Positions 46,110 to 58,026 of a stretch of 64,000 nucleotides of DNA are shown here, piece by piece. The stretch is taken from assembly GCF_001659605.2 (NCBI RefSeq), contig NC_035162.2:27643526-27707525 (forward strand). The letters run 5' to 3'. Each line of letters opens with the position of its first letter. Within the stretch, counting starts at the first letter, position 1. Source of the DNA: Manihot esculenta (lineage: Eukaryota > Streptophyta > Magnoliopsida > Malpighiales > Euphorbiaceae). Under the pieces are notes generated by a model. That model was not told the origin of the DNA, did not search any database, and saw only the letters and a list, made by a program, of their open reading frames with translations. The position numbers were made by a program, and so were the translations under genes.

Positions 46110-49100
46110 ATGTGTTTCCACATGAACCATATGATGCTAATGATTGCTTATGCTATGTGCTGTTTTTCAGAAGGTAGAATGAGAGGAACTCGTCGATCTG
46201 CACGATTGACTGGAGTGCCACCTCAGGACGAGGGCGCTGATGCCCGTCCTTCAGCTTTGCCTAGGGCAATGTCCAGTAGGTCCAACAGAGACAGAGTAGC
46301 TAGAGACCCTAGAAGGTCTTTGGATCTGGGTAGAAGCAGATCAGTAAGGGGAACAGTGCAGGGAGGAATGTCTGAGGATATGGAAGTAGATCAGAGGAGG
46401 GATGGCAGTCTCGGTGTGAACATGCCGGAAGAGGGCATGGGAGAATCAGAAGGAGGCACTCAGGCCTCGAGTTATGTCCAGCCACATCACTACCCACCCT
46501 ATTCACACCATCCAGGGTATTCGATGGGAGGTACATCGGATAACCCCAGTTTTAGCCCTTATCCTCCACATATGCCATACCCACCTTACTACCCACCATA
46601 CTCTCAGTACCCCATGTACCCACCTCCACCTCCCTATACCAGTACAGCAAACCCTACCCCAGGGGATGTTGCACCTCCACCACCACCAGTACCTACTGTC
46701 CCGGAAACACCAGTACCCAAACCTACCTCATCTGGAGGGAGCAAGGTCAAGATGACCGATTACATGAAGTTGGGTGCTCCTCAGTACCGAGCAGGCGATG
46801 ACCCATTTGAGTATCTGAGCAGGGTCAAGACTATTACAGATGAGATAGGGGCTAATGACAGTAGAGCCATTCAGATGGCTGGGTTCACACTGGAGTGCAA
46901 GAAGGCACGTGGTTGGTTTAAGAACTATGTGGACCCGAGAGCGGACAGTATGTCCTGGGAGGAGTTCGCAAATGAGTTTGCAGGATGGGCTTTCCCTGAG
47001 AGCTCTAGAGAGCAGAAGATGATAGAATTCGAACAGTTGAGGCAGACTGAACAGATGAGTGTGGAGGAGTACACAGACAGGTTCCTGGAGTTGCTGCCAT
47101 ATGCTGGGCAGAATTTGGACACAGATCAAAAGAAGTCAAGGAGATATATTATGAGGCTGCACTCCAGGTATTCCTCTTTGATACAGTCAGCAGAGAGGGA
47201 GAGTTTCCATGCCATAGTGGATATGGCTAGGAGAATGGAGGCTAGTGCTATCGTTGAGGGGAAGGTAAAACAGTCAGTGGCACAGTCTTCTGGTTCCAAG
47301 ACCCCAGGTGGGGAAAGGTTAGACTCTTCTTCTCTGAGTGCAGCAGTTGCAGGCAGTAAGAAGTGGGACAGAGGCCACAGAAAATCTAAGAAGAATAAGT
47401 TCTGGAACAAGATCAAGTCAGGTCTGGGTTTAGGCAGTGGCTCAAGCTCTGGCGCAGAGGTTACAGCATGTATGAGATGTGGGAGACCACACAAGGGAGT
47501 ATGTCTGGCAGGGACAAACACATGTTTCAGATGCGGACAGGCGGGTCATTTGGCTCGAGATTGTCCTAGAGCAGCCTTTGCCGCACCGTCTCAGCAGACA
47601 GCCTCCGGCAGTGTGGTGCAGCCAGTAGCTCCAGCCGCAACACAGGCCAGTGGCAGAGGCAGAGGGAGAGGGTCAGCCTCTTCATCAGCAGGATACAGAG
47701 GTGAAGGTCCATCAGCTCCGGCACGGATCTTCACTATGACTCAGCAGGAGGCCAACACATCCAACACTGTGGTGGCAGGTAATCTCATCATTGGTTGTTC
47801 TGATGTGTATGCCTTAATGGACCCGGGTGCATCTCATTCTTTTGTTGCTCCGAGAGTCGTGGAGAGGGTAGGATTGATGGTCTCTGGGTTAGAGTGTCCC
47901 CTATGGGTCAGTGGACCCAAGTGTGACCCGTCAGTGGCAGAGGCAGTCTGCCAATGTAGTCCAGTTTTCATAGAGGGAAGATGCCTTTCCGCCGACCTCG
48001 TGGTTCTAGATTTGACAGATTTTGACGTCATTCTAGGGATGGATTGGTTATCGACCCATGGTGCTACCTTGGACTGTAGAGACAAGGTAGTCAGATTCAG
48101 AGATCAGGATGGGTCAGAGGTCGTCTTCAGAGGAGACAAGAGGGGTACACCTAGAGGTCTGATCTCAGCTCTTCAGGCTCGTAGGTTGCTTAGGAGGGGA
48201 TGTCAGGGGTTTCTAGCTCATGTGAGGGAGTTAGATAGTCATGTCAGAGAGCCCGCCTCAGTGCCTGTGGTGAGTGAGTTCTTAGATGTTTTCCCAGACG
48301 AGCTGCCAGGGTTACCACCTGCTAGGGAGATAGAGTTCGAGATTGAGTTAATGCCTGGTACCAGACCGATCTCTATCCCTCCCTACAGGATGGCACCAGC
48401 TGAATTGAAAGAACTGAAGGAACAGTTGCAAGAGCTGGTAGATAAGGGTTTCATCCGACCGAGTACTTCACCTTGGGGTGCTCCGGTTTTGTTTGTGAGG
48501 AAGAAGGATGGATCCCTCAGACTTTGTATCGACTACAGACAGTTGAACAAGGTCACTACCAAGAACAAGTACCCTTTGCCGAGGATCGACGATCTATTCG
48601 ACCAGCTAGCAGGAGCAGGTTGTTTCTCCAAAATAGATCTGAGATCAGGGTACCATCAGTTGAGGATAAGGAATGAAGATGTACCGAAGACAGCTTTCAG
48701 GACCAGGTATGGGCACTATGAGTTCCTTGTGATGCCGTTTGGGTTGACCAACGCCCCTGCAGCATTCATGGACCTCATGAACAGAGTATTCAGTCAGTAT
48801 CTGGATCACTTCGTTATTGTCTTCATAGATGATATCTTAGTGTATTCCAGAAATGCAGAGGAGCATGCCCATCACCTGAGGACAGTTTTGCAGACCTTGA
48901 GAGAGCATGGCTTGTATGCCAAGTTCTCCAAGTGTGAGTTTTGGCTTAGGAGCATTTCATTCTTGGGGCACATTGTGTCAGAACAGGGTATTGAAGTAGA
49001 CCCCAAGAAGGTAGAGGCTGTAGCTAACTGGCCTAGACCCACCACAGTGACCGAGATCAAGAGTTTTCTGGGTTTAGCAGGTTACTACAGGAGGTTCGTT

Positions 49101-51164
49101 CAGGACTTCTCAAAAATTGCTGCTCCTATGACCAAATTGACAAAGAAGAATCAGAAGTTCATATGGACCGATCAGTGTGAGGAAAGCTTTGAGGAGCTTA
49201 AGAGGAGGTTGACTTCAGCACCGGTGTTAGCTCTGCCAAAAAGTGATGATGACTTCTCAGTATATTGTGATGCGTCCCGTGTGGGATTGGGTTGTGTGCT
49301 AATGCAAAATGAGAGGGTGATCGCTTATGCTTCTAGGCAGCTGAAGAAGCATGAGCTGAATTACCCCACACATGACCTAGAGATGGCAGCAGTGATCTTT
49401 GCACTCAAGATGTGGAGGCATTACCTTTATGGGGTAAAGTGTGAGATCTTCACAGATCATAAGAGCCTGCAGTACATCCTGAGTCAGAGAGAACTGAACT
49501 TGAGGCAGAGGAGATGGGTAGAGCTGTTGAGTGACTATGATTGCAAGATTCAGTACCATCCGGGTAAGGCGAATGTTGTGGCAGACGCCCTAAGCCGGAA
49601 ATCACTCGGCAGTCTATCCCACATTTCAGCGGAGAGGAGGCCGGTGGTGAAGGAGTTCCACAGACTTATGAGTGAGGGATTACAGTTGGAGTTGTCTGGC
49701 ACAGGTGCCTTAGTGGCTCAGATGAGAGTGACACCCGTGTTTCTGGAGCAGGTAGCTCAGAAACAGCATGAGGACCCAGAGTTGGTCAGGATAGCCAGAA
49801 CGGTTCAGTCAGGCCAGAGTAATGAGTTCAAGTTTGATGATAAGGGGATCCTCCGCTACGGGAACAGATTATGTGTGCCAGATGACATTGGTCTGAAGGG
49901 AGATATTATGGGGGAAGCCCATAATACCAGGTATAGTGTTCACCCTGGAGCCACCAAGATGTATCAGGATCTGAAGAGAGTGTATTGGTGGCCAGCTATG
50001 AAGAAGGACGTGGCACTGTTCGTGTCAGCCTGCGATGTGTGTCAGAGGGTGAAACTAGAGCATCAGAAGCCGGCTGGAATGTTGAATCCACTACCGATTC
50101 CAGAGTGGAAATGGGAGAATATAGCTATGGACTTCGTAGTGGGGTTACCGGCGACGTCCAACAGATTGGACTCCATATGGGTGATTGTGGACAGACTCAC
50201 CAAATCTGCTCACTTCATCCCCGTCAGGAGTGGTTACTCTGTGGACAAGTTGGCGCAGGTGTACGTAGATGAGATTGTCAGACTGCATGGGGTCCCGGTA
50301 TCTATAGTGTCAGATAGAGGGCCCCAGTTCACCTCCAGGTTTTGGCGGAGTCTGCAGAACGCTATGGGTACCAGATTAGACTTCAGTACTGCCTTCCACC
50401 CACAGACGGACGGACAGTCAGAGAGGACCATCCAGACAATAGAGGATATGCTCAGAATGTGTGTGCTAGATTTTGGCGGTTCTTGGAGGCAGCATCTACC
50501 TTTGGTGGAGTTTGCCTACAATAACAGCTATCATGCTAGCATAGGGATGGCTCCATATGAAGCTTTGTATGGGAGGAAGTGCAGATCACCTATCTGCTGG
50601 GAGGAAGTAGGAGAGAGGACTCTTGCGGGTCCGGAGTTAGTAGAGCTTACCAGCAGGGTGGTACCCATAATCAGAGAGAGGATCAAGACTGCTGCTAGTC
50701 GGCAGAAGAGTTATGCAGATATCCGCAGAAGACAGCTAGAGTTTCAGGAGGGGGATTTGGTTTTGCTCAAGGTGTCTCCTATGAAAGGAGTGGTTCGGTT
50801 CGGGAAGAAGGGTAAGTTAGCTCCACGGTACATCGGTCCTTTCGAGGTGCTTCAGAGGGTCGGTAATGTGTCGTACAAGCTAGACTTGCCTGCTTCGATG
50901 GAGAGAATCCATCCGGTTTTCCATGTTTCTCTGTTACGAAAGTACGTGTCAGATCCGAGCAAGGTTCTTAGTGAGCCTGATGTAGAGATCCAAGAGGATC
51001 TCACCTATGTAGAGCAGCCAGTGCGGATTCTTGACACTCAGATCAGAAAGCTGAGGAACAAGGAAATCCCGATGGTGAAAGTCCTTTGGAACCACCACAA
51101 TATTGAAGAATGCACCTGGGAGACACGGGAGTCCATGCTCCAGCAATACCCCCATCTGTTTTGA
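46110..51164 (+). CDS. gag-pol polyprotein of the Tekay-like element, 1684 codons, intact
   Basis: A single frame codes all functions. The likely true start is the ATG at 46179 ([12 protein letters not shown]), since the first 23 residues are hydrophobic leader codons. Gag: Pro/Tyr-rich N-part, capsid domain (~221-388), zinc knuckle [14 protein letters not shown] (~472-486). Protease: [11 protein letters not shown] (~570). [34 protein letters not shown] (~905). RNase [12 protein letters not shown] through ADALSRK. Integrase: HHCC zinc region (~1270-1312), catalytic Asp in AMDFVVGLP, Asp in [10 protein letters not shown], Glu in [10 protein letters not shown]-terminal chromodomain-like end: [21 protein letters not shown] (~1650). 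GC-richer than its surroundings. No stop or frameshift was seen. Confidence 0.96.
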   Translation: MCFHMNHMMLMIAYAMCCFSEGRMRGTRRSARLTGVPPQDEGADARPSALPRAMSSRSNRDRVARDPRRSLDLGRSRSVRGTVQGGMSEDMEVDQRRDGSLGVNMPEEGMGESEGGTQASSYVQPHHYPPYSHHPGYSMGGTSDNPSFSPYPPHMPYPPYYPPYSQYPMYPPPPPYTSTANPTPGDVAPPPPPVPTVPETPVPKPTSSGGSKVKMTDYMKLGAPQYRAGDDPFEYLSRVKTITDEIGANDSRAIQMAGFTLECKKARGWFKNYVDPRADSMSWEEFANEFAGWAFPESSREQKMIEFEQLRQTEQMSVEEYTDRFLELLPYAGQNLDTDQKKSRRYIMRLHSRYSSLIQSAERESFHAIVDMARRMEASAIVEGKVKQSVAQSSGSKTPGGERLDSSSLSAAVAGSKKWDRGHRKSKKNKFWNKIKSGLGLGSGSSSGAEVTACMRCGRPHKGVCLAGTNTCFRCGQAGHLARDCPRAAFAAPSQQTASGSVVQPVAPAATQASGRGRGRGSASSSAGYRGEGPSAPARIFTMTQQEANTSNTVVAGNLIIGCSDVYALMDPGASHSFVAPRVVERVGLMVSGLECPLWVSGPKCDPSVAEAVCQCSPVFIEGRCLSADLVVLDLTDFDVILGMDWLSTHGATLDCRDKVVRFRDQDGSEVVFRGDKRGTPRGLISALQARRLLRRGCQGFLAHVRELDSHVREPASVPVVSEFLDVFPDELPGLPPAREIEFEIELMPGTRPISIPPYRMAPAELKELKEQLQELVDKGFIRPSTSPWGAPVLFVRKKDGSLRLCIDYRQLNKVTTKNKYPLPRIDDLFDQLAGAGCFSKIDLRSGYHQLRIRNEDVPKTAFRTRYGHYEFLVMPFGLTNAPAAFMDLMNRVFSQYLDHFVIVFIDDILVYSRNAEEHAHHLRTVLQTLREHGLYAKFSKCEFWLRSISFLGHIVSEQGIEVDPKKVEAVANWPRPTTVTEIKSFLGLAGYYRRFVQDFSKIAAPMTKLTKKNQKFIWTDQCEESFEELKRRLTSAPVLALPKSDDDFSVYCDASRVGLGCVLMQNERVIAYASRQLKKHELNYPTHDLEMAAVIFALKMWRHYLYGVKCEIFTDHKSLQYILSQRELNLRQRRWVELLSDYDCKIQYHPGKANVVADALSRKSLGSLSHISAERRPVVKEFHRLMSEGLQLELSGTGALVAQMRVTPVFLEQVAQKQHEDPELVRIARTVQSGQSNEFKFDDKGILRYGNRLCVPDDIGLKGDIMGEAHNTRYSVHPGATKMYQDLKRVYWWPAMKKDVALFVSACDVCQRVKLEHQKPAGMLNPLPIPEWKWENIAMDFVVGLPATSNRLDSIWVIVDRLTKSAHFIPVRSGYSVDKLAQVYVDEIVRLHGVPVSIVSDRGPQFTSRFWRSLQNAMGTRLDFSTAFHPQTDGQSERTIQTIEDMLRMCVLDFGGSWRQHLPLVEFAYNNSYHASIGMAPYEALYGRKCRSPICWEEVGERTLAGPELVELTSRVVPIIRERIKTAASRQKSYADIRRRQLEFQEGDLVLLKVSPMKGVVRFGKKGKLAPRYIGPFEVLQRVGNVSYKLDLPASMERIHPVFHVSLLRKYVSDPSKVLSEPDVEIQEDLTYVEQPVRILDTQIRKLRNKEIPMVKVLWNHHNIEECTWETRESMLQQYPHLF

Positions 51165-51295
51165 GGTGAGTGTTAGTTGTTCTATATGTTGCATGTATGA
51201 TATATTGTATGCTATGTTGTATGTTATGATTGATGCCATGCTTTGTATGTTAGTTGAGGAACATTCGGGGACGAATGTTCTTAAGGGGGGGAGAA
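51165..51295 (+). other. Region after gag-pol with polypurine tract
   Basis: Short 3' non-coding stretch ending in the purine run at 51281-51295 (TTAAGGGGGGGAGAA), the primer for plus-strand DNA synthesis. Just before it the palindromic pair 'gaacattcgggg / acgaatgttc' (51258-51280) could form a hairpin. Confidence 0.8.
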
Positions 51296-53508
51296 TGTAA
51301 TACCCGGCTAGACTCCGGTATCGGAATCCCTACCGTCCGGTGGGACCTCGGATGTCGGAAACCTCTAGAAGGGGTAAAACTATGATTTTATGAAATGTTT
51401 TCATGTATTTCATGTTTTTAAGTAAGAAATTAAATGAGTTTTTACATGAAAAGTCTTTGGAGGAAAACCCAGGTTCGGCCGCCGAAAGTCAAGTTCGGCC
51501 GCCGAACATGCATGCGTTTTGGAGGCACGTTAGGCCCCCGAAAGCATGAGTGAGGGAAGTCCAGGTTCGGCCGCCGAACCTCATGTTCGGCCGCCGAACA
51601 TGGCATGCATGCGGAGGCACATTCGGCCCCCGAACGTGGTCTGGCCAGCCACTATAAAAGGGTCCCTTAGCCGAAAACGGGCGAGTTTTTCCCCATTTTC
51701 GGCCAAGGTGAGCTTTCCGCCGCCCCTCACCCATTTTTGATGTTCTTCCTCTAAATCTTTCAAGATTTTCACTTGTTTTCCCTTGGTTTTGAAGATTTAA
51801 GCTTTTGAAACAAGTTTTGGAGCTTGGAAGTCTTGGAGCTAAATCCCTCCATTTTCCGAGCTAGGGTCGTTCTTCCTCTCGATCTTCAAGAGGTAAGCTT
51901 CGATCTATGCTTCTTTTATGTTTTATGAAAGTTTTATGCAAGTTGATGGGGTAGAATGCATGTTTAGGCTTGTTGTTAGGTTTATGGGTTTATGTTGTGT
52001 TTTGAACAATGTATGTTGGAAATGTGTTGTTTGAAGTGTTGTAGTTGGGGTATATTATAGTTTGAGACCCCTAGGTGTGATGTATGATGTGTATGCATGT
52101 GTAGAAACAAGTTTATGCATGTTTTGAGGCGTTTTGGAGGCTGTGGACACAAGGGAGCCAAGTTTCTGCCCTTCGGCAGAAACTCAGGTTCGGCCGCCGA
52201 AGTGACTTTCGGCCGCCGAACCCCCTTGTGGAGGCAGTTTCGGCTGCCGAAGCCTGCCCCCGAAACTCAAGTTTCGTCTCTGTCTGGGAGGTTCGGCCGC
52301 CGAAAGTGCCGCCGAACCTGCATGACTTTCGGCTGCAGAGGGACTTTCGGCCGCCGAACCTGCCGCCGAAAGTGCCCTGTCCAGCCAGTTCTTGCATGTT
52401 TTCATGCGATGTTTTCAGGATGTTTTAGGGGGTTTTTGGGGAGTATTTTAGAGTCATGTTCATGTATGTTTGGTCCCTCATTTGAGTCCACCTGTGTAGG
52501 TTCGGACCCGAGGAACCGAGACCCCCAGCAGTGAGCCAGCTGCTTCAGAGTCTCTTCAGAGCTAGCCAGAGGTGAGTGGAATAAACTTTAAGTTTTAAAG
52601 CAAATTAATGAAATGTTTTAGCATGATTCACGCATCATGAATGCCATGAGATATATTAGGTTGTTTGCATTAGAATTCACGAATATGTTGCATTGCATAC
52701 TTTGTTGTTGATGTGGATGAATATTGAATGATCCATTAGCCCTTGTATGTCATGATAGCCTATGTGAGTCCAGGTGTGCCTGCTACGGCTCTACGCCCCT
52801 GGCACTATGACAGATTATGGAAGTCCGGGTGTGCCTGCTACGGCTCTACGCCCCCGGCATGTATAAGTAAGAAAGATAGGGGCTAAATGGTGACAAGTTC
52901 ATCCTTGTTGTGAAATGTTTGTGTTATGGCGCATACATGAAAGCATGATTTAAATTGATGTTTTATTATTCTGCTCACTGGGCTCTAGTAGCTCACCCCA
53001 CTCCCTTTATCCCCAGAGTTGCAGGTACAGGATAGATCAGGAAGTCGGCTAGAGTGAAGTTCAGTCATGTATGTTGTAATAGATAGTAGTGGACATGAAC
53101 ATGATGTAATGAGTATATATATGACCATGTAATGTAATGAATGATTTGATGATGTATTGAGGATTATAGTAGTGCTTGACCTAGAGGTGTGTGAATCCCC
53201 ATTATGTACAGAGTGTTTAATGAGTAATGATGTTAATGACCATGATTATCCAAGCTGATATGTATGATGATGATACCCCATTGGAGTATTTGATGAGGAC
53301 TCCAGTGTGGGGTTTATGTATGATTTTGTGCATGCACAGGTTTTGCTTGGATAAGAGAAAAGAAAAATTTTTACAGATCATGTATATGTTGTTATGTATG
53401 GGATTCCACAGGTTTACAGGAGGTATGTAGGCTTGCTACGGGTCCCGGCGGCCTTAAGCCGATCTGGATCCTAGCGCCGGTAACGGGTCGGATTTCCGGG
53501 TCGTTACA
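51296..53508 (+). repeat. 3' LTR of the Tekay-like element
   Basis: 2213 bp, the same as 43698-45908 apart from the differences noted above. All LTR landmarks recur 7598 bp further on (TATA box at 51653). Confidence 0.95.
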
Positions 53509-53786
53509 CTTATAGAACCCATAGGAGACTGTAATGGGCTATATCTGTTTAGTGAAGTAAAATGCGGTCTTGGTGATCTTGGCCTAGGATAACTTGGTTG
53601 GGTTATTAATGCACTTGACATTGGTGTTAATGGTCTATTCATAATACTGGTACTACTCGTATACAATGGTCTTTGATTAGTGGATGGTCCAGAAGTAATT
53701 AATTGCAACTTTGTCATATTGGTCTTGGAAGTATTTGTTTGTGATCTCAGAGAGATATTCTCTGCTTCTTTTCCCTTGTCAGTCAT
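53509..53786 (-). pseudogene. Pararetrovirus ORF2, N-terminal part
   Basis: Starts at ATG 53786, which overlaps the RNase H stop as ATGA. Ser/Thr/Pro-rich N-terminus (MTDKGKEAENISLRSQTN). It is cut by the gypsy insertion at 53509. The remainder of the ORF is 43692 down to 42615. Confidence 0.75.
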
Positions 53787-54229
53787 TTTCCCTGTAAAAA
53801 TTCACGGGTTAAAAAATCAGCAATAGAATTGTCAGTTCCTTTTATATGAATAATATCAAAATCAAAGATAGATAAAAATGCTTGCCATCGTGCAAAGATA
53901 TGTTTAGCAGCTAAATTTTTTACATCTTTAGTCAAAACATCTTTGGCTGCTTTGCAGTCTACTCTAATGGTAAATTTTTGGTTTAAAAGATCACTTTGAA
54001 ATTTTGTTACACATAAAACAATTGATAAAATTTCCTTTTTAATGGTAGAATAGTTTTCTTGAGTAGGATTCCAAAATCCTGAATAATATCTAATAATGCA
54101 ATCTTTTTCATTTATTCTTTGTTTAAGAATACCTCCATATCCTTGATCAGAAGCATCTGTTTCCACTATTTTAGGAAAATTAGGATTACAAATATTCAAA
54201 CATGGTAAACTTTTGACATACTTTTTAAT
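53783..54229 (-). pseudogene. Pararetrovirus RNase H domain
   Basis: RNase H signature: VETDASDQGYGGIL (first Asp), KKEILSIVLC (Glu), IRVDCKAAKD (Asp), GTDNSIADFLTRE (last Asp), so all four acidic residues are present. It is separated from the RT frame by a TAA at 54230-54232. It ends KGK-stop within ATGA, the start of ORF2. Confidence 0.85.
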
Positions 54230-56233
54230 TTATTGAATAATCTTAGTATGTTCTTCTGTCCATGGTTTAGGATTTGTTTTTAATCTATTATATAATGGTT
54301 TGCAAAATATTCTTAAGTTAGGATAAAAATCTGAAATGTAATTTAATGATCCTAAAAATATCTGTAATTGATTTTTGTCTTTTATTTCATCAGGAAATTT
54401 GTCTGCAAATTCAATACTTCGTTGAATTGGTATTATTGTGTTTTTATATATTTCATGTCCTAAAAATCTAATTTTTGTCTGAAATATTTTCATCTTTGGT
54501 TTAGATAATACTAGTCCATTTCTTTTTATCACCTTATAAAAGATTTGTAAGTGTCTACTATGTTGGTCAATATTTTGGCTAAATACTAAAACATCATCTA
54601 TATAAGTAATTATAAACTCATATGGTGTAAAAATGTCATTCATAATTTTCTGAAATTCACTTGGTGCATTTTTTAAGTCAAATGACATTATGTTCCATTC
54701 ATATTGTCCAAAAGGTACTGTAAATGCTGTTTTGTATTTATCTTTCTCATCTATTTGTACTTGCCAAAAACCTGATTTCATGTCGAATTTTGAAAAAATT
54801 TCAGCCCTATATAATCTATTTAAAAGATCTTGTTTATTTGGTATTGGGTACCTAATCCATCTTAAAACTTTGTTTAATGGTTTATAATTAATTACAAGTC
54901 TGGGTGCACCTCTCTCTATTTCAGCATTTTTTATAACATAGAAAGCTGCACATGACCATCGTGATTTACTAGGTCTAATTAGATTTTTTGTTAATAAGTC
55001 TTGAATTTCTTTTTTACAAAATTCTAACATCTCTTGGTTCATTTGGATAGATCTAGCTTTTGTAGAAATATCTTGTTCTCTAAAATCTGGTTCATAAGGT
55101 AAAGTAACTATATGTTGTTTTCTATTCCAAAATGCTGTTGGTAAATCTGAACATAAATCTTTTTGAAATTGTTCTTGGATCTCTTTTATTTGTTGTTGAA
55201 TAATTGGTTTTTCTAACTGTTCTTCTATTTTTATAAAATGTAAATCTTTCTTTAGAAATTTTATTTGATTTTCTATATTATTAATTTTACTTATGTTTTC
55301 TTGTTGGAATAAATTTACATCATGGTAATTAATTGGTGAAATAAATTTAAAAATAATATATTGTCCTAATACATTGGTTTCTAATCCTAATTGTGTTACT
55401 TTGAAAGGGTACAACATTTGTAAGAAAGGATTTCCTAATATGATTTGAGTATTAAGATTTTTAATTAACATAAAACTTGTTTTAAAACAAATTCCATTGT
55501 TATATATATGTGCGCTTGGTATTTTATAATCTATCTTTACTTTTGTTGAATTTGCTGCTGATAAGGTTTGTTTAGTTTTATGAAAGTATTTACTTGGTAT
55601 AATTCCTTGGTCTATGCAATTCATGTCTGCTCCTGAATCTAGCATAGCTATGGTTTCTATCTTAAAATCTTTTATAGTTAAAGTAATTTTTACATACCAT
55701 TTTTGAAATTTTATTCTGGTAATGTCATTAAATTTTAATTTTTTGTCACTTTCATTTTCTGAAATAATTTCTTCTTTATGTTCTACAATTTTTTCTTTAT
55801 TCTTTAAATTTTGATTTTGTTCTAACTGATCACACCTCAGTTTAAGTTGTCTAACTTCTAGTTTTAATTGTTTTATCTCTGATTGTAAATCCATAGAAGA
55901 AATTGTTGTTACCGGTTTCTTATGTTTAAACATTTGTTCTATGTCTTCAAAATTTGTTGGTGCTTCTGTTTCTTGTTTTATTTCTTCATTAATTAATTTT
56001 GTTAATTTTTTAAAGAATTTTCTTTTTATGTTTGAATCTTGTACTTGTTCTATTTGTTCTAGTACTTGGTTATATTCTGTTAAAACATTGATTTTATTAT
56101 TACAGTTACAAATTTCTCCTTTACAATTATGGTTACTATCTGTACTGCTTATTGTATCTGAAGAATTGTCACTACTATACTCATCATCTAATTCTGAAGA
56201 GGATAGCTTAATTTGATCGATTTTTTCTAACAA
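54230..56233 (-). pseudogene. Pararetrovirus protease and reverse transcriptase, 667 codons
   Basis: Acidic/Ser N-part with CCxC-like cysteines (CKGEICNC, ~40), coiled-coil stretch (~110-155), aspartic protease MLDSGADMNCID (~197). RT: VINYKPLNKVLRWIRYPIP, FSKFDMKSGFWQVQIDEKD, NAPSEFQKIMNDIF, and the active site TYIDDVLVFS (~543). It is a domain of the large ORF1 polyprotein, so the ATG at 56233 is not a true start. A stop at 54230 separates it from RNase H, and one at 56312 from the zinc finger. Confidence 0.88.
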
Positions 56234-57150
56234 TTGGTCTATGTTATCTATTTGTAATTCTAATCCTAATTCATGTATTTTTCTTCTTGCAGGACACTCT
56301 TTTGCATAATGTCATTTCTGGTTACATAAATAACATGTTATATGATTTCTATTATTTGGTCTTTTGAAATTATTTTTTCTATAATTATTTTTCTTAAATG
56401 GTCTCCTTTTAAAAGGTTTCTTATTTATTGGTTTATCATATTGTTTATGTCTATAATTATATTTTCTGTATATTTTATCTGTTTTAAAAGGTTTATATTT
56501 CTTTTGTTTGTGTTTTTTAATTGTTCCAAAGCCAAATTGTTCACACCAATTGCCTAACTCTCTTCTAGATTGTCTATTTTCCATTTTTAATTTTTGTTGT
56601 AGTTTCATGTCCCTACATAATCTTATTCCTGTTAAGTTTACGCATGTTATTAGGTCTCCGTATGTTAAATCATCATAAGAAATGTGTCCAAATTTTTGTT
56701 CAATTGTTTCTTTAACTTTGGTTGAAAACAATTTAGGTAAACCTGTTAAGAATTTTTCTTTCCAATGGTATGCGTTTGGGTCAGCTAATGCATATACTCT
56801 TTTTAGAAAATTGTCTTTATACCATCTAAAATTTTCTAACTTCCTACACTTAAGATTTTGTAATATTTCACTATTTCTTTCTGTATATAAATCTAAGTCT
56901 CCAATAAAATGAGATATAATATTGTAAACTAAATAAGCTAAGGTAAATGATTGTGGTTGTCTGTGGATGGGTCAATAACTGGTTTTTCCTGTAGTACTAT
57001 CAATTCTTCTAGCTGTTAATATATTAGTTTTTATTTCATTACTTAATAATTTGTCCCACCAAGTTCTTAGTTCTTCTGTAAATCCTAATATTATATTTTC
57101 TACTGCTTCTCTTTCTCTTTCTGTAACTCCAACTCCTATAAAATTTTATT
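56234..57150 (-). pseudogene. Pararetrovirus coat protein, C-terminal half
   Basis: The minus strand from ~57150 reads conserved capsid motifs of Caulimoviridae (ELRTWWDKLL, then TARRIDSTTGKT, with a TGA at 56972-56974). Then follow basic Lys/Arg-rich sequence (56312-56560) and a CCHC zinc finger starting CYLCNQK, which is broken by a TGA at 56312-56314 inside the finger. The N-terminal half is absent: similarity ends near 57150, the right border of the viral DNA. Confidence 0.75.
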
Positions 57151-58026
57151 AACTTTCAATTAATTTAAATAATAAAATCATTATCTACTTAAATTTTAAT
57201 TATATATTTATAATTAATTAAATAAATATAGATTATATAATATATAAAATTTTTAAATGTTAACATTTTAATTAATAAATTATTGTTAGTATAATAAGTA
57301 ATTTAATTATACTAAATTTAAAATTAATAAAATTAAAAATTAAATTCACTTGTATAATATTATAAATATTTTTTACTTTAAACAAAAATTAAAATAAAAA
57401 ATTGTATAAATATTAAATAAATTATTTTTATAATTATTAAAATATTATATATTATAAAATAAAATATACAAAACTTACACTAATTGTGAATTGTTTATAT
57501 TATTTTTAATTTATCTATAAAAAATATTTTTTAATCAACATAATATATAAAAAAAAATTAAATAAAAATTAAGAATGTTATCTTTTTCGTTCAATCAGAG
57601 CTGATTAATCATTATATTACATAATATATTACTATTTTTCAAATAAAAATTTTTAATACTCAAAAAAATTAAATTTTCATATAAATTTTAATAAAATCAT
57701 GAAATAAAATAAATTTATTTCTCATAAATAAATTTTTATATATTATTTTTTTAATAATAAAAAAATAAAATTACAAGAAAATAGAAACTATCAAAAGATT
57801 TTTCTAGGGTTTTCACTGTAACACAGTGTTTTACAGCTTTATATAGAGAATATAAGATAAGTTTTAATACACTTAAATTATAATTTAATTATCATAATAA
57901 ATTTTAATATTTTATTTAAATATTTTTAAATTTAAACTATTAAATATTTTTTTTAGAAAAAAGAATTTATTTAAATTTTTTAAATATATTTATTAAAAAT
58001 TTTGAAATATACGAGATATGAGTGCT
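57151..58026. other. AT-rich DNA between provirus and right 633-bp repeat
   Basis: About 880 bp, strongly AT-rich and without ORFs. A 16-bp inverted-repeat word (ctgtaacacagtgttttacag) is near 57817-57837. It is not viral and does not match the opposite side of the provirus. Confidence 0.5.

Larger units (their letters stand above)
43698..53508 (+). mobile_element. Young, apparently complete Ty3/gypsy element (Tekay-like chromovirus)
   Basis: 9811 bp with 2.2-kb LTRs at both ends and target duplication CTTAT. The primer site TGGTATCAGAGC starts at 45912, 3 bp after the LTR. One uninterrupted gag-pol frame follows, then a polypurine tract (AAGGGGGGGAGAA) just before 51296. By eye the two LTRs differ only by one substitution (near 45124/52722) and a 2-bp expansion in a TA run (near 45516/53116). 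It sits inside ORF2 of the pararetrovirus. Everything needed for autonomous movement seems present. Confidence 0.95.
39024..57150 (-). mobile_element. Endogenous pararetrovirus (florendovirus-like), circularly permuted, split by a gypsy element
   Basis: The viral parts are 53509-57150 and 39024-43697, about 8.3 kb in total, all on the minus strand. Minus-strand order: coat protein end with zinc finger, protease, RT, RNase H, ORF2, intergenic promoter and leader with tRNA-Met primer site, movement protein, spacer. The normal Caulimoviridae order starts with the movement protein, so the linear copy was opened inside the coat-protein region. Movement, coat and pol domains in one ORF plus a second ORF downstream fit florendoviruses. 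At least three stops and one frameshift disable it. Confidence 0.85.

Noticed and set aside
47811..47845. DPGAS in the Tekay-like protease as a disabling change from DSGAS
   Set aside because: Pro at this position is common in plant Tekay-type elements, so it is not good evidence of inactivity.
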